Assembly (NCBI RefSeq): GCF_023065955.2
Contig: NW_026623100.1
Span: 72,172,727 to 72,236,726, forward strand
DNA length: 64,000 bases
From: Ursus arctos
Taxonomy: Eukaryota; Chordata; Mammalia; Carnivora; Ursidae
Reading direction: 5' to 3'
The notes beneath the pieces are model-generated. The model saw only the letters and a list, made by a program, of their open reading frames with translations, was not told the origin of the DNA and ran no database searches. The position numbers and the translations under genes were made by a program. Below are positions 1 to 11,164 of this stretch, one piece after another (positions within the stretch are counted from its first letter, which is position 1; the number at the start of each line of letters is the position of its first letter).

Positions 1-114
1 CTTTCTCCACTTTCTCTTTGTCTTTTGTGTGTATCAGCACCTGGCAGTGCCCACCCCTATTTCTTCCATGCAAGGCACTCTCCAGCCCTGTATTCAGGGT
101 CCAGGAAGCTACCT

Positions 115-275
115 GCCGAGGACCAAATCCAGCCCACTGACTACTGTTGTAAATCCTTCATTTTCTGTTGTCTCTGGCTGCTTTCACACTGTACCACCAG
201 AGTGGAAGAGTCACAACAGAGGGATGGCTCTGAAAGCCCCAAATACTTAATATCTGGCCCTTGATGATGAAAATT
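115..275 (+). mobile_element. Ancient DNA-transposon-like repeat fragment (family X)
   Basis: Matches a common eutherian repeat recognised by 'ccaaatccagccca', a central 'ggctgctttcacactgtacca' block and a terminal 'aatatctggccctt'. Two more copies lie at 3344-3532 (reverse) and 40449-40659 (forward). I believe it is a non-autonomous hAT/MER-type element but cannot name the subfamily. It is highly diverged, so it predates the carnivore radiation. It is non-coding, and the open frames across it are chance. Confidence 0.5.
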
Positions 276-289
276 TGATGCTCTCTGCT

Positions 290-2100
290 CTGCTTCAGAT
301 ATCAGGTCAACCACGTGCCCCCAGGAGCACAAGGGCTCATGCCTACGGGGTCCTAGCACAACACTATGTCCCAGCCCTTGTTCCAAGAGAGCAGCCTGAC
401 AAGCAGACTGTTCTGCTAGTTGCTGCTGTATTTCTTTCGTGAGGATTGGCTGCCAGAATGGTACTGACAGTGATTTGGGGTGACTCTCATTCACGTCAGA
501 CAGAGGATAAGTTCAGGGCTCTGGCTACCGATGTTCTACCCCTTGGTTTGAGTCAAGTGTCCAGCCTGGGCGCTGGCTCTTGTGCACCTGTGTTTCTACG
601 ATGGCACCTTCTGTATCCTACAACACCCAGGACAAGTGGGATGGTAGCAAACAACACTTACCCTCTTTCCCAACCACTGCAATCCCTGACTCCCTAACGC
701 TCAGGGGGAGTATCCCACCCCCTCCACTGGCTCCAGACCATGTGGCAAGCAATGGAGGTACCCATTTCTTCTGAGGACTTTCCAGACCGTTGCTCCACAG
801 TGTCAGCTGGTACTTAATCAATACCTTTCCTTGCCCCGATCAGTGTGGTAACATTGTGCTCTCCCAGATTAGTCGTGGTGGGTTTCCTTAGCAAGGCAGG
901 GGGAAGGAAGGTCATTCTTTGAGTGACTGGAACTGCTCTTCCTGCTCAACCCACAGTCCCCTCACCTATCGTTACTGATGACCATGTGTGGAAGGCAGAG
1001 GTATGGTCCACGTTGAAAGAGATCACATTCTAGGACTGCAGTGATTATGGACCAAAGAATTCAAGAGAAGATGTGTCATCCTCCATTCATGTTATAAAAT
1101 TCTAAAGGTAAATTTCACATAACCAAAAATCAGATTATCGATTACATTTTTCTGCGTGCTCTGGGGAAGACTTGCACTGATGGTCATCAACAAAGCACAG
1201 GAACAAGCTTCGACAGAGTCACTGCGAGTCAGTGTTTGGAAACAGCAGAATGGATGGGTGACGCAGTGTCATGAGTAATGTTGGAACCAGCCTTAAATAA
1301 ATGGTGTTAGGAAACTGCAGAGATAAGAAGTTCTATGTTGTTTCAATACAAGCAGATTGTGAAGAGCAATGGCATTGTGAGTAACAACCGCATTGCTATC
1401 TTTTTCTCATCAGGAGAAGGCACAAAGTTAGCCTGGAATGGCATTCTCCGCAAAGAAGAACGTGAAGAGCTCGTTCTGGACCAGAACAGAACTAGATGGT
1501 GCGTGGAAACTACGAAGACTCTTCACTTGTCCTGACTGGATAATAACAAATACGGAAGTACCCTTTCTCTACCGTCATTCTCAATTTTCATCAATAAATC
1601 ACTGTATCTAACACGAGCCCATGCTTAGTATACTTGTAATCAAATTGTTTATATAGGCGGGGGTCTTGCAAAAAATATTTGCATGTGCTCATTCTGCAGT
1701 GATCCCTCTGACTGGAGGGATATCGTATTCTGATCGATCATGGGAAGGTCACATGCCCCAAACCAGAGCCAGGCGATTGGGGTCAGCTGCATGGAAAGCG
1801 TGGGAATGAGAGTCAGGGAGGGAGCGGTTTCCCGAAGGAAAATGAAGCTGCCATTCCCAGAACTGGGGAGACAGACACAGCACAGGCTAAAACAGACGTT
1901 CACCTGCCCTCTGCATGGAGGGTTAGTGTCATCACTATCCTACGTGAGATGCCTAAGGAGTGGAAGAGCAGGGCCATTTCTCCAAAGTCAGAGACAGAGC
2001 CAAGAGATGGGCCCCCATGAAATCCCTACCGGGGACCTTTTACATTTGGCAATAACCGATCAAATCCAGGACCTTAGATCTGGCAAAGACTTTACAGGGG
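290..2100. other. Unique non-coding sequence, no gene seen
   Basis: No recognisable interspersed repeat, exon-like frame with splice sites, or RNA gene. The longest open frame (124 codons, 1740-2114 plus) has no recognisable domain. Composition is ordinary for mammalian non-coding DNA. Confidence 0.5.
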
Positions 2101-2104
2101 AAGA

Positions 2105-2330
2105 CTTGGAGTAATTCTGGCTCCTTTATTTACTAGCTGTGTGATGCTGAACAACTTAGTTAAGCTCTCTGAATCTTGTTTCTTGAAGCCCAAGATTTGG
2201 GATAGCAAGAGTTTCCTCGTAGCATCGATATTAGCATTAAATGACAGTGCACAGAAAGGATGAAGCCTAGTGTGTTGTTAGTAATTATATAGTGTAGTAT
2301 AATTGCTACTCTAGTAATTATAGCAGCCAT
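2105..2330 (+). mobile_element. MIR SINE fragment
   Basis: Shows the MIR core order: 'tagctgtgtgatgctgaacaa', then an exon-like 'ctctgaatcttgtttctt', then 'gtagtataattgctact' at the tail. Ancient tRNA-derived SINE, strongly diverged and without visible target-site duplication. A second MIR follows at once. Confidence 0.65.
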
Positions 2331-2369
2331 AAAGGACTTAGTATTTTATTTATTTTTTAGCACACTCTA

Positions 2370-2600
2370 AAATAGCACCTCTTTTTGTGCCAGGCGCTGT
2401 CCCAAATGTATCCTAAATATTAACGAAATTAATAAAGTAGCGATCCTCCTTTTTTAGGTAAGGAGACTGAGGCCCAGAGAGTTTCAGTGACTCGCCCAAG
2501 GTCACAAGCTAGTGAACAGGGTGCCAGGATCCAAACCCAGGCAGACAGGCTCCAGAGTCCGTGCTCGGAGTCTCTACACTCTACTGTCTCTCGGGAAAAG
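2370..2600 (+). mobile_element. MIR SINE fragment
   Basis: Clear MIR 3' half: 'tgccaggcgctgtcccaaa', 'gagactgaggcccagagag', 'ctcgcccaaggtcacaagct' and 'ccaaacccaggcagacag'. Another weaker MIR-like piece continues to about 2770 ('gataagactgaaatctggaggc'). Non-coding. Confidence 0.8.
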
Positions 2601-2770
2601 GCAGTTATTATTATTACTCAATAAGTAGCAGCACTTTATTGCCATTATTATTATAGATGATAAGACTGAAATCTGGAGGCACCAAAATAGAAGTAAAGCT
2701 AAAAATAAATCCCAGATCTAATGCTTCCCAGTCCACTGCCCTTTCCAATATGCTGCCCCATTTCCTACTC

Positions 2771-3340
2771 AGAGGAGAATTACATTAAGGAGAAGTAGTA
2801 GTAGGATTATGTATCTGCTGACAAATGAGATCTTTCCTGCAATTCATCAGGTGTTATTATCAGGGAGAAAAATAATTTCTTTTTCCATGATGGATTCTAA
2901 TTGTGGGTAAATCAGTAAGAGAAGATGAGTGAAACTTTTTCGTTTTTAGATGGAAGCAGGAAACATACACAAATTTAATCTGCCACAGGTTTGGGGAGTC
3001 ACTGTGCGAGTTTGTAAAAATCAGCAGCATCAGGATTCCATCCACAAAGCACTTTGAGTGACCCCAGCAGGTGCTAGCGGTTGCCGCGGGCGAACAATGC
3101 ACGGTGGAGAAGACACGATCTTAGAAGTTAATGTTGGTCTTAAGATCGCTCGGGGATTGCAGTTTTAAAGGCGCAACGGCCTCCTTGGGATTGAGCTGAA
3201 ACAGAGTAGCAGACTGTGGGCAAACCCGTGAGTGCCAGGCCACGGTTTCCATATATTCAGAGAATTTCCTTTCCACTTCACTATAGAGGAACCCCTCCTC
3301 CCCTGAGGCTCATTTAGACCAAGGCATAAATCAAGCATCC
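2771..3340. other. Unique non-coding sequence
   Basis: No repeat family or gene recognised. A short CpG-bearing stretch at about 3075-3180 ('gttgccgcgggcgaac', 'gatcgctcgggg') is denser in CpG than its surroundings but much too short for a CpG island. Confidence 0.4.
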
Positions 3341-3343
3341 GTA

Positions 3344-3532
3344 AATTTCCTGTAAAGGGCGAGATAGCAAACATTTTAAGCTTTATGAGACATGCAGCCT
3401 CAGTCCCAACTGCTCAACTCTGCCATTGTAGCAAAAGCTATGAAAGAAAATACATCTAGAAATGGGAGCGGCTACATTCAGATAAACTTGATTAAGCAGA
3501 CAGTGGGCTGGATTTGGCCTGGGGGCTGCACG
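3344..3532 (-). mobile_element. Ancient DNA-transposon-like repeat fragment (family X), reverse copy
   Basis: Reverse-strand copy of the element at 115-275: 'cctgtaaagggcgagatag' at the left, 'ctgctcaactctgccattgt' in the middle, 'gggctggatttggcct' at the right. Nearly full length for this family but diverged. Subfamily not named. Confidence 0.6.
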
Positions 3533-4135
3533 CAATCGACTGACACCTGGCAGAAATCCTTCTTCCACGCAGACTCCGTCCACCGGCTCCCGCACCTGCC
3601 TCTGTGTCACCTGGGCTTCCTTGCTGGGCATCAGGCCGAGCCCCCACTGAGTGCCAAGCACCAAGCTCCCTCCCCTTCCTTCTCAGCCGCTGCTGTCGTC
3701 AGAAGGAACTCCATTCAAGCGGATGAACCGCCCAACACCTTGGCCTCCCTGTCTTGACCTACTTAGACCTAAGTGCCTTCTTTCAGGTACTTCCAGGTCA
3801 CTTTAGAGAACCACGTCTACACCTGTCAGTGGCCAGGTGTTTCACCTCGGATTCTTAGCTGCCCCGTCTCTGATCACAAGCCCTCAGCCTCCCTAACCCC
3901 CTTCCATCTCCCGTCATGTGTCATCCGAGTCCCTCCGCTGTGCTGACCCATATAGTCACCCCCGGGGTGTGTGATACTAAGCACTTAAAATCGGGCTTGT
4001 ACAAAGCAACATGCACTGTAGATGCAAACACGCGCCAGGTTTCCGAAATTTGGTACAAAAAAAGAATGTAAGATATCTGAATAATAAATTTCACATAATT
4101 ACATGTTGAAATTCTTATATTTATGAGATGTGGGC
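3533..4135. other. Unique non-coding sequence
   Basis: No repeat or gene recognised. Pyrimidine-rich in its middle. The 121-codon plus frame ending at 3757 overlaps the family X repeat and has no recognisable domain. Confidence 0.4.
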
Positions 4136-4149
4136 TAAATACATTTTTA

Positions 4150-4350
4150 TTTTTATTTTTTAAAGATTTTATTTATTTAGTTGACAGAGATAGAGACAGC
4201 CAGCGAGAGAGGGAACACAAGCAGGGGGAGTAGGAGAGGAAGAAGCAGGCTCATAGCGGAGGAGCCTGATGTGGGGCTCGACCCCATAACACCGGGATCA
4301 CGCCCTGAGCTGAAGGCAGACGCTTAACCGCTGTGCCACCCAGGCGCCCC
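4150..4350 (-). mobile_element. SINEC (tRNA-Lys SINE), bear-type subfamily
   Basis: Full-length carnivore SINE on the minus strand. On the plus strand it reads T-rich tail, 'aaagattttatttattta', 'agacagccagcgagagag', 'gtggggctcgaccccataac', then 'gtgccacccaggcgcccc', the reverse of the tRNA-derived head. It is flanked by an exact 14-bp duplication 'taaatacattttta' at 4136-4149 and 4351-4364, so the boundaries are secure and the insertion is fairly recent. Confidence 0.95.
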
Positions 4351-4364
4351 TAAATACATTTTTA

Positions 4365-5105
4365 AATAAAAAGTCACAAGAGAAAGTGAGTGAAGAAAAT
4401 CACATTTTTGTATGTCAGTAGCAGTTGCCCTGTTGTTGAAATTACGAGTGATTTTTTTTCCATTCACAGCCTTTTCCCAACTTTTGACAATGAGCATGCA
4501 TCATGTTGATAATAAAGTTGAAGTGAATTAAAGAAAAATAGCTAAAATCAGATACAAACTTCCATCAGGCCTGATCCTTCAGAACACAGGAATGTTAAAA
4601 TTAACCACGTTTGGAATTAATCTCCAAGAAAGCACAACTTTTAAACTGTTTATAACTGACGATCCACAGAAATAATGTTGCAATTTCCCATAATTTCGTG
4701 TTATTTTGTAATCTAATATTATTATGCTAAGCATAATAACAGCACGGATGTATAAAAATACAGATTTTAAAATTTTAAAAAAACTTTTATTTCTAATTAT
4801 GGAAGAGGAGTTAAGGAGAAGAGAAGCGCTAACCCTTGGCAGTGGCTATCTTTTCGGCTGGAACTAAGTGGCCCCTGCGCCCCCTGCTCTCAGCCAGTCA
4901 CGGACATTCTGTTCTCTCAGCCACAGCCCGACAGGGAATGGGTGGGAAGGTGGGCCTGGGCGGTCAGGACAGCTGACCAGCAGACCATGCGGGAGCCTCA
5001 TCAGGGAGGGACAAGGCCCCATGATCCTCTGCTCACTAGAAAGCCTGAAGTCAGCTCCAGAAAGGGAATCCTGCGACAGCACAATTTGGTTTCAAACTGC
5101 TCTGG
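4365..5105. other. AT-rich unique sequence
   Basis: AT-rich to about 4800, then more balanced. No repeat family or gene recognised. It holds the small perfect inverted repeat annotated at 4719-4739. Confidence 0.4.
4719..4739. repeat. Perfect short inverted repeat
   Basis: Arms 'ttattatgct' and 'agcataataa' pair perfectly around one central base. It is all A/T except the two GC pairs near the loop. Could extrude as a cruciform or bind a dimeric factor; no function is shown. Confidence 0.8.
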
Positions 5106-5114
5106 GTCCATATC

Positions 5115-5303
5115 TTTTTTTTTCTTCAAGATTTTATTTTATTTATTTGAGAGAGAGAGAGAGAGAGCGAGAAAGCAGGAGCAGGGTGAGGGGCAGAGGG
5201 AGAGCCGAGCAGGGAGCCCGACGTGGGGCTCAATCCAGGGACTCCAGGATCATGACCAGAGCTGAAGGCAGACGCTTAACCGACTGAGCCACCCAGGCGC
5301 CCT
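5115..5303 (-). mobile_element. SINEC (tRNA-Lys SINE)
   Basis: Minus-strand carnivore SINE: poly-T, 'caagattttattttattta', a (GA)n stretch at about 5151-5168, 'gacgtggggctcaatccag' and 'ctgagccacccaggcgcc'. Flanked by 'gtccatatc' at 5106-5114 and 5304-5312. The body differs from the bear-type copies (no 'agacagccagcg'), so it belongs to an older or more general carnivore subfamily. Confidence 0.93.
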
Positions 5304-5499
5304 GTCCATATCCTTTTGAAAACGCTCAAGCTCGGAAGTTCAGAAGGTGTGGTGCCCAGATGAGAAGCATCCGCATTACAGGGAACTTGCTGGACGTGCA
5401 GATTCTTGGGGCCCAGACCAGACACACAGAATCAGAAACCCAGGGGGCAGGAGTCATCAACCCGAGTTCGAGCGAGCCCTCCGGGGAGACTCTGGCACA

Positions 5500-5690
5500 C
5501 ACTCAAGTCTGACAGCCACTCACCCAACAGTGGCTTTGGGCAATTACCTAATCCCTCCAAACTTCAGTTTTCCTCCCTGGCAAACTGAAGATAATAAAAC
5601 CTAACCTCAAGGCCTTGTAAGGATTAATGAGGAGATGGGTATCAGGCACAAAGGAGCACTCTATGAATTATATCATCATCTTCTCCCTCG
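5500..5690 (+). mobile_element. MIR SINE fragment
   Basis: MIR signatures in order: 'tttgggcaattacctaatc', 'cttcagttttcctccctg', 'taaggattaatgaggagatg', and a tail 'atgaattatatcatcatc'. Diverged and non-coding. Confidence 0.75.
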
Positions 5691-6275
5691 GGATTCTTAA
5701 AAACTCAGCATCCTCTGAGCGAATTTTCCATTTTTTCCCCTTTAATACAGTTAATTCTTTGCCTGGTGGAAATGATAAATGGACATCTCTGTTAGATTGA
5801 ACGAAATAATATATTCGATGCAGATAAGCAGGTCATTATGGTAACATTGTTTCCTGTTACCAAAAAAAAAAAAAAAAAAAGCTATATTGATGGGTGCAAA
5901 GAATCCTGGAGTCAGATATGGGAAACGTGCTCCCGTTCTGACTCTGTGCATGTCCCCTTCTGTAGGAAGCCATGTGGAATGTCAGAGGAGGCAAAAACAT
6001 TGTAATCAGGTCACTTAGGGTTCCTATCCTACCTCGGCCATCACACGGATCTGCGGGGTCTGTTTTGCTCCTAGAACGCTTGTGCCCACACACCGCTGCC
6101 CAGAATGCACCTCCCTCCTTCCCTTCGCCCTATTCAGTTCATATCTGTAAGTAGGCCAGGAGATAATGAGCTGTTTCCACCGTGCCAATCAAGGAACAGG
6201 GAGAAATTGTCCCCGAAGCTCCTATCCCATTGGGTCATGCTTTTAATCTTAACTCCTTTCCTCTCCTGTGTGCTT
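5691..6275. other. Unique non-coding sequence with an A19 run
   Basis: No gene or repeat family recognised. An uninterrupted A run spans 5862-5880; no retrotransposon body is recognisable upstream, so I treat it as a simple homopolymer. Confidence 0.4.
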
Positions 6276-6293
6276 GGGATGCCAACCAATTCT

Positions 6294-6496
6294 TTTTATT
6301 TTTTTATTTTTTTATTTTTTTTATTTATTCGACAGATAGAGACAGCCAGCGAGAGAGGGAACACAAGCAGGGGGAGTGGGAGAGGAAGAAGCAGGCTCAT
6401 AGCGGAGGAGCCTGATGTGGGGCTCGATCCCATAACGCTGGGATCACGCCCTGAGCCGAAGGCAGACACTTAACCACTGTGCCACCCAGGCGCCCC
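6294..6496 (-). mobile_element. SINEC (tRNA-Lys SINE), bear-type, young insertion
   Basis: Full-length minus-strand copy with a (TTTTTTA)n tail, 'agacagccagcgagagag', 'cataacgctgggatcacg' and 'ccacccaggcgcccc'. The 18-bp target-site duplication 'gggatgccaaccaattct' (6276-6293 and 6497-6514) is perfect. The lack of decay in the duplication suggests one of the most recent insertions in the window. Confidence 0.97.
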
Positions 6497-6802
6497 GGGA
6501 TGCCAACCAATTCTGCAAATGGCAGACTTTCCCAAACTTTCCCCGCCATGCAAACCCAGACAATAGAGGATGTCGCTGCCCTCACACAGCTGGCTAGCCA
6601 TCGGAAGACATCTGCACCAGACTCAGATTAACCAGTGAAGAACACAGCCAGAGAGCACTGAGTGGCAGCTTGCTGTTCCGTAGATACTCTATAAGTGGCC
6701 CTTCTTAAGACAGGAAGTGGGCACACCCCATGAGCCCACAGCCAACGCAAGGCCACCATATTCCAAGACTCCATCTTGGCCGCTGTGAAGAGGGGTCCTC
6801 TG

Positions 6803-7304
6803 GTGGGTTAGTTTCCTATGGTTGCCGAATCAGATTACCACAAACCTGGCAGCTGAACACAACTCAGTGTTTATCCTCTTACCGTTGTGGTGATCAGACG
6901 TCTGAAATCAGTTTCACCGGGCCAAATTCAAGGTAGCTGCAGGGCCGCGCTCTCTCTGGAGACTCCCAGGCAAAGTATGTCTCTGCTTTCTCCAGAGTCT
7001 AGAAAACCTTCCTTACAGTACTTGTCCTGGAGCTTCTAACTCCAACCTGAAAGCCAGCGTGCAGCATCCTGTTTCGGTCCTCACACGGCCTTTTGTTTCT
7101 GTGAACACACTTCTCTCTGCTCCCCTTTTATAAGGACACCGTGGTCACATGTTAGGCCGATCCAGATGATCCAGGACAAGCTCCTCATCTCAGTGTCCTT
7201 ACCTTAGTCACATCCACAAGGTTCCTTTTGCTGTAAAAGTTAACATTCATAATCACAGGGATTAGGACTTGGATAGTTAGGGGGCCGTTAGCCAGCTTAC
7301 CACA
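6803..7304 (-). mobile_element. MaLR-type LTR (MLT1-like), solo
   Basis: The left edge 'gttagtttcctatggttgcc' and 'attaccacaaacctggcagc' is the reverse of the conserved MaLR LTR 3' end. The right side carries 'gtccttaccttagtcacatc', 'cagggattaggacttgg' and 'gcttaccaca'. An old ERVL-MaLR solo LTR with no internal genes, so no protein is expected. Exact MLT1 subfamily not decided. Confidence 0.7.
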
Positions 7305-8280
7305 TTCAGTATCAAGTGTCTTTTTTATGAAAATGAGAACTCTCCCTCCCATTAGGTGGCAAGTGGTAGATATTGTTACTTTCAGTTCCATCAACCCACA
7401 GAGAGGAAAATCAACCCTCGTGGCTTCGGAAAAATATTCCTGCACATCCGGGCAGGGCTTCGGTGAGAAGGCAGTTGCCGTCAAGACCCTCACTGCCCCC
7501 AGGCAAGTCTGCCACTTCCCATCGTGATCTCACTCCTGGTTTTCTCCCTTGTAAAACAGGGGATGAGGAAATCGCTGAGAAAATTAAATGCGACGACGTA
7601 TGACAAGGGCCTATCATGGAGCTTGTGGGACAATAAACACTCCGTCCCTCAGTTTCCACGCTGGCCTCCGATTCCATCTGTAGAGCAAAGGAGCTGCTCA
7701 AGGACTTTGCTAGATTCCTGCAAAATCTGACTTTCTCTCACAGTGCAGATGGAGATGTCCCCTCCATATTTCCTCCCCCCGGCATTGCTCGGGGCCCCTT
7801 TGCCAGCCTGGCCTCTGCCCTATCCCGGTTGCTCCCATCATGGCCCTGCCATGAACGCCTTTGTTTCCCAGAACATAGGAAGACATCCAAGTTCCCTTGG
7901 GCCCTTGCTCTTTTCCTTTCCTCTCCTCCTGCCTCAAACCTGCTACTTCCAGAAGTATTTGAGGAAGAGAGATAAAAGACCCCCACTTCTGTCTTTACCA
8001 GATAAACAAATGCTAAGCAAAAACCAACCAGTCCAAATAGATAGATTGACTGGCTACAGATTTGTTGAGTTTTGAGTGCGTTGTTCTTCTTTATTCCCTT
8101 TTCTCCTCACACAACTCGGGGTTTTCATAATTTCAGAAGCTGATAAGCACACACTTCAACAGAGACTATTGTGAGAAACAAATGATTTTTATTGTGAAGT
8201 TGTATAAACTCGGTATCGGCTCCCGGCTTTCCAGCTTCCAGAGTGGCCTCCTCATCTCTCCTCACAACACAAGAAACCCA
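7305..8280. other. Mostly unique sequence with a MIR-like scrap
   Basis: A weak MIR-like piece lies at about 7530-7650 ('ctcccttgtaaaacagggg', 'gaaaattaaatgcgacgac'). The rest, including the GC-richer 7740-7950, is unclassified. Open frames on both strands here shadow each other and show no domain. Confidence 0.4.
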
Positions 8281-8284
8281 GCCG

Positions 8285-8500
8285 CGTGCCAGGCGTTTTG
8301 TGGGTGCCAAAAACAGAATGAGAGCTTTACATCTATTTCCCACAGTCCTCGATCCTGTCACAGAAGTAACATGGTCCTCGTGTTACAAACGAGGACACAA
8401 GCCTCGGAAGACTAGTTCAAGTTCCCACAGCCCAGTAAATGCGGTAGTTAGAAAGCCACGCTGTCTCCCTCTTCCGGGGCCTGAGTTTCCAGCTCTGACC
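8285..8500 (+). mobile_element. MIR SINE fragment
   Basis: MIR order: 'gtgccaggcgttttgtggg', 'acatctatttcccacagtcc', 'tgttacaaacgaggacacaa', 'gttcccacagcccagtaaat'. Diverged but colinear with the MIR consensus. Confidence 0.75.
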
Positions 8501-9352
8501 CTGGTCAGGATGATCTCCATTTCACATAATCAGAGCTCCGTGTTTATGAGTCTATTATGGTACAAACATGCAAACACAGAGACAAAGGGAAAGGGAAACC
8601 GAAACAGAACAAAACAGAGCCACTTCAGGACCGCCTAGAAAGCCTTTGCTGTACACATCCCAGCCACCTCGGGGATCAAGGAGGAACAGGATTACGCAGT
8701 GTCTTCCTCCCAAGCCCAGAGGCTCAAGAGGTATTTGGGGCTATAGGAAAATGAAAAGACGGAAGGCTGAAGGTTGGAATATGGAGAAGAGAGAGAACCA
8801 GACGCTAAGAAATGGAGAAAAGAGACCTCAGCAGGTGGGGACAGCCTGCAGCCATGGCATATCAGAGCTCCCCTCACACCAGCGCTGCTCTCATCTCAGA
8901 GCCAAAACCCAAAAGAGATGCCTGCCAGGTCTTCCCGTGCCCACAGACACACATGTGTGTGCATGCATCGGCACGAAGACACATGAATTCCACAAACACA
9001 GATTTCACTTTTACAAAAAGTGAAATTGTTTCTGAGAGCTGCTTTACAAGTGGGGGTAGAATGCACTGCAAAACACCCTGTGAGATCAGAGTACTGTCCT
9101 CTGTCCCCGCCTGCAGCCGTGACAAGTCAGCCTGTGGCACGAGAAGGCCTCGAAGACAGTTGAGTCACGCCAGCTGCCTGGCCACAGACACTTGCACCCT
9201 CCTTACTCAGGGAAGCAGGACCCAGCAACCGCCTTCGCTCGCTCACGGGAAGCGGGATAGGGTATAGTACTCACCACGCTAGGAATGAGAACAGCTGAGT
9301 TGACCAGACTAGGGCTAATTTAAAAATTCATTTTTATAGGTGGCTACATTAC
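8501..9352. other. Unique non-coding sequence
   Basis: No repeat or gene recognised. Two plus-strand frames of 151 codons overlap in different phases (8568-9023 and 8812-9267). They have low-complexity, unfamiliar sequences and are judged chance. Confidence 0.4.
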
Positions 9353-9781
9353 TGTATTAGTTGCTACTGTTGCTGTAACAAGTACCACAAGCGGAGTGGC
9401 TTAAACAATAGGAATGTGTTCTGTCGTAGTTCCGGGGCTAGAAGTTCAAGATCAAGGTGGCCGTTGCAGTGTTCCCTCTGAAGCACTGGGGATGGCCTGG
9501 CCCAGGCCCCTCTCCCAGCTTCTGGGGATTCCTTGGCTCATGCCAGCCTCACTCCAGTCCCCACAGGGCGTTCTCTCCCCATGCTTATCTGTGTTCCAAT
9601 TTCCCCTTTTTAAAAGGACCCCAGTCTATTGGATTAGGGGCCCACCCTACTCCCCTGTGACCTCATCTCCACTAATTGCACCTGCAATGGACTTTTTTCC
9701 AAAAAAAGTTCACATTCTGAGGTTCCGGGGTTTAGGACTTCAGCATAAGAATTTAGAGAGGGCACAATTCAACTCCTAACA
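9353..9781 (-). mobile_element. MLT1-type MaLR LTR, solo
   Basis: Begins 'tgtattagttgctactgttg' and ends 'cacaattcaactcctaaca', the reversed termini of an MLT1 LTR. The interior has 'gttcaagatcaaggtggcc', 'aaaggaccccagtctattgg' and 'gaggttccggggtttaggac'. Non-coding; the 121-codon plus frame across it is fortuitous. Confidence 0.85.
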
Positions 9782-9894
9782 AGAGTTTGCAAGAAGAATG
9801 AGCCACAACCCAGTCTGTTTCCTATTTATGAAACACAAGTTGGACTGGGTGATCACTAAGAGACTTTTCAGCAAAACGATTCTACAATTGTATC

Positions 9895-10070
9895 CGTAGC
9901 AGTGGTTTGCCTCTGTCACTGCATGTTAGAATTATGTGGGCAGCTTCTAAACAATGTCACTTCTGCCTCAGAACAATTAAATAGTCAGCCTTCCTAGGGG
10001 TGGAGTCTGGCCATTTTAAAGCCCCCTAGAGGATGCTAATATGCAGCCATTTTGAGAAGTAGTCATCTGC
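9895..10070 (+). mobile_element. MER5-type hAT MITE
   Basis: Colinear with MER5: 'agcagtggtttgcctctgtc', 'ttagaattatgtgggcag', 'aggggtggagtctggcc' and 'gaagtagtcatctgc' in place of the terminal repeat. A short non-autonomous hAT element, long inactive. Confidence 0.6.
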
Positions 10071-10394
10071 AGAATTCCCTCGGACAGACTGAGGGGACCT
10101 GGTGGGTGTCCAAGACATCATCCTATCAAAACACACAAGCTTAACCTTTCTCCGGGCAGGAATCTATATCACAGAATTATTCACAAACACACACAGTAGG
10201 CAAGAAGGTGGGTAGCATTCTGAGGACACCACTAGAGTTTCGATCGGAATTCCAATTTTAATAATAATCAAGAGCAAGCATTACTTCTGCCGGAACTTGT
10301 CCCTGTCTCTCACAGGCTGAGTTGAACCTTCTTCCTCCTCCCTTGGGTTTCCCCTAACATGGCCCTTATTGTGTTCCTGTGATGGTCCGTCCTC

Positions 10395-10520
10395 TGCATG
10401 AGGCTGTGTGCTTGTTAAGGGCGAGGTCTGTGTCTCAGTCATCACAGTAACACACAGGCTGGGGCACGGTTTGTGAATGTTTTTGCATGAATGAATAAAC
10501 GAAAGGGGAGTGAATGAATC
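10395..10520 (+). mobile_element. L2 LINE 3' end fragment
   Basis: Retains the L2 tail order: 'gttaagggcgaggtctgtg', 'cacacaggctggggcacgg', 'gcatgaatgaataaac'. Only the 3' untranslated end is left. Confidence 0.6.
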
Positions 10521-11164
10521 AGTATGACGATTCATAATAGAAAATTTAAACCAAGACGTCAGTAACGGCTTATTACTGTAGTAATTTGGAAGAATGACAT
10601 ATTTGCAATTTTGCCAAAAATAGGCTTTATTTAATTTTATTATCTTGATTGCAAGAATCCTCATTTGACACTAAAGTTAAGAATAGAGGGAGTACTGCTC
10701 ACTTTTTATAGGACTATGCTTTCTAGCAAATATACTTTAAAACACAAATGAGTCAGAGTGTGCCCAAGGGTTCAGACCCTTTTTCCACAGAACCAACAGC
10801 TTTCTCCTTTGGAATTAGAATCAAAGTTCATACATTTATGACAAATCGTGAAGGATGCAGGATATGCCCAAAATGGAACTCCTTGTCAGAGAATACTGTG
10901 AGTTAATCCAATTATTCTAATCCAGTTTGTATACATATGCAAGCAAGGCCTTACACAAAGACAGGATGAAAAACAGGATAGCATTCTAGAATCCAAACAC
11001 ATGCTTCTGTAAAATAACAGGAGATTCTTACATAAATCTATTCATGGCCTGATAGCTTCCTTTCCTTAGAAAAACCAGGCACCACTAACACAGGGCAGCT
11101 ATTATGCTCATTTTTCCGGAAGCTGAAATGCAAAGATACTTAAAAACGCAGCAATATATCCATG
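10521..11164. other. AT-rich unique sequence
   Basis: No repeat family, exon or RNA gene recognised. One of the more AT-rich unique stretches in the first third of the window. Confidence 0.4.

Noticed and set aside
5862..5880. A19 run as the tail of a processed pseudogene
   Set aside because: No gene-like sequence is recognisable upstream and no flanking duplication was found.
8568..9267. Two overlapping 151-codon plus-strand frames
   Set aside because: Different phases over the same DNA, low-complexity residues, no homology recognised.
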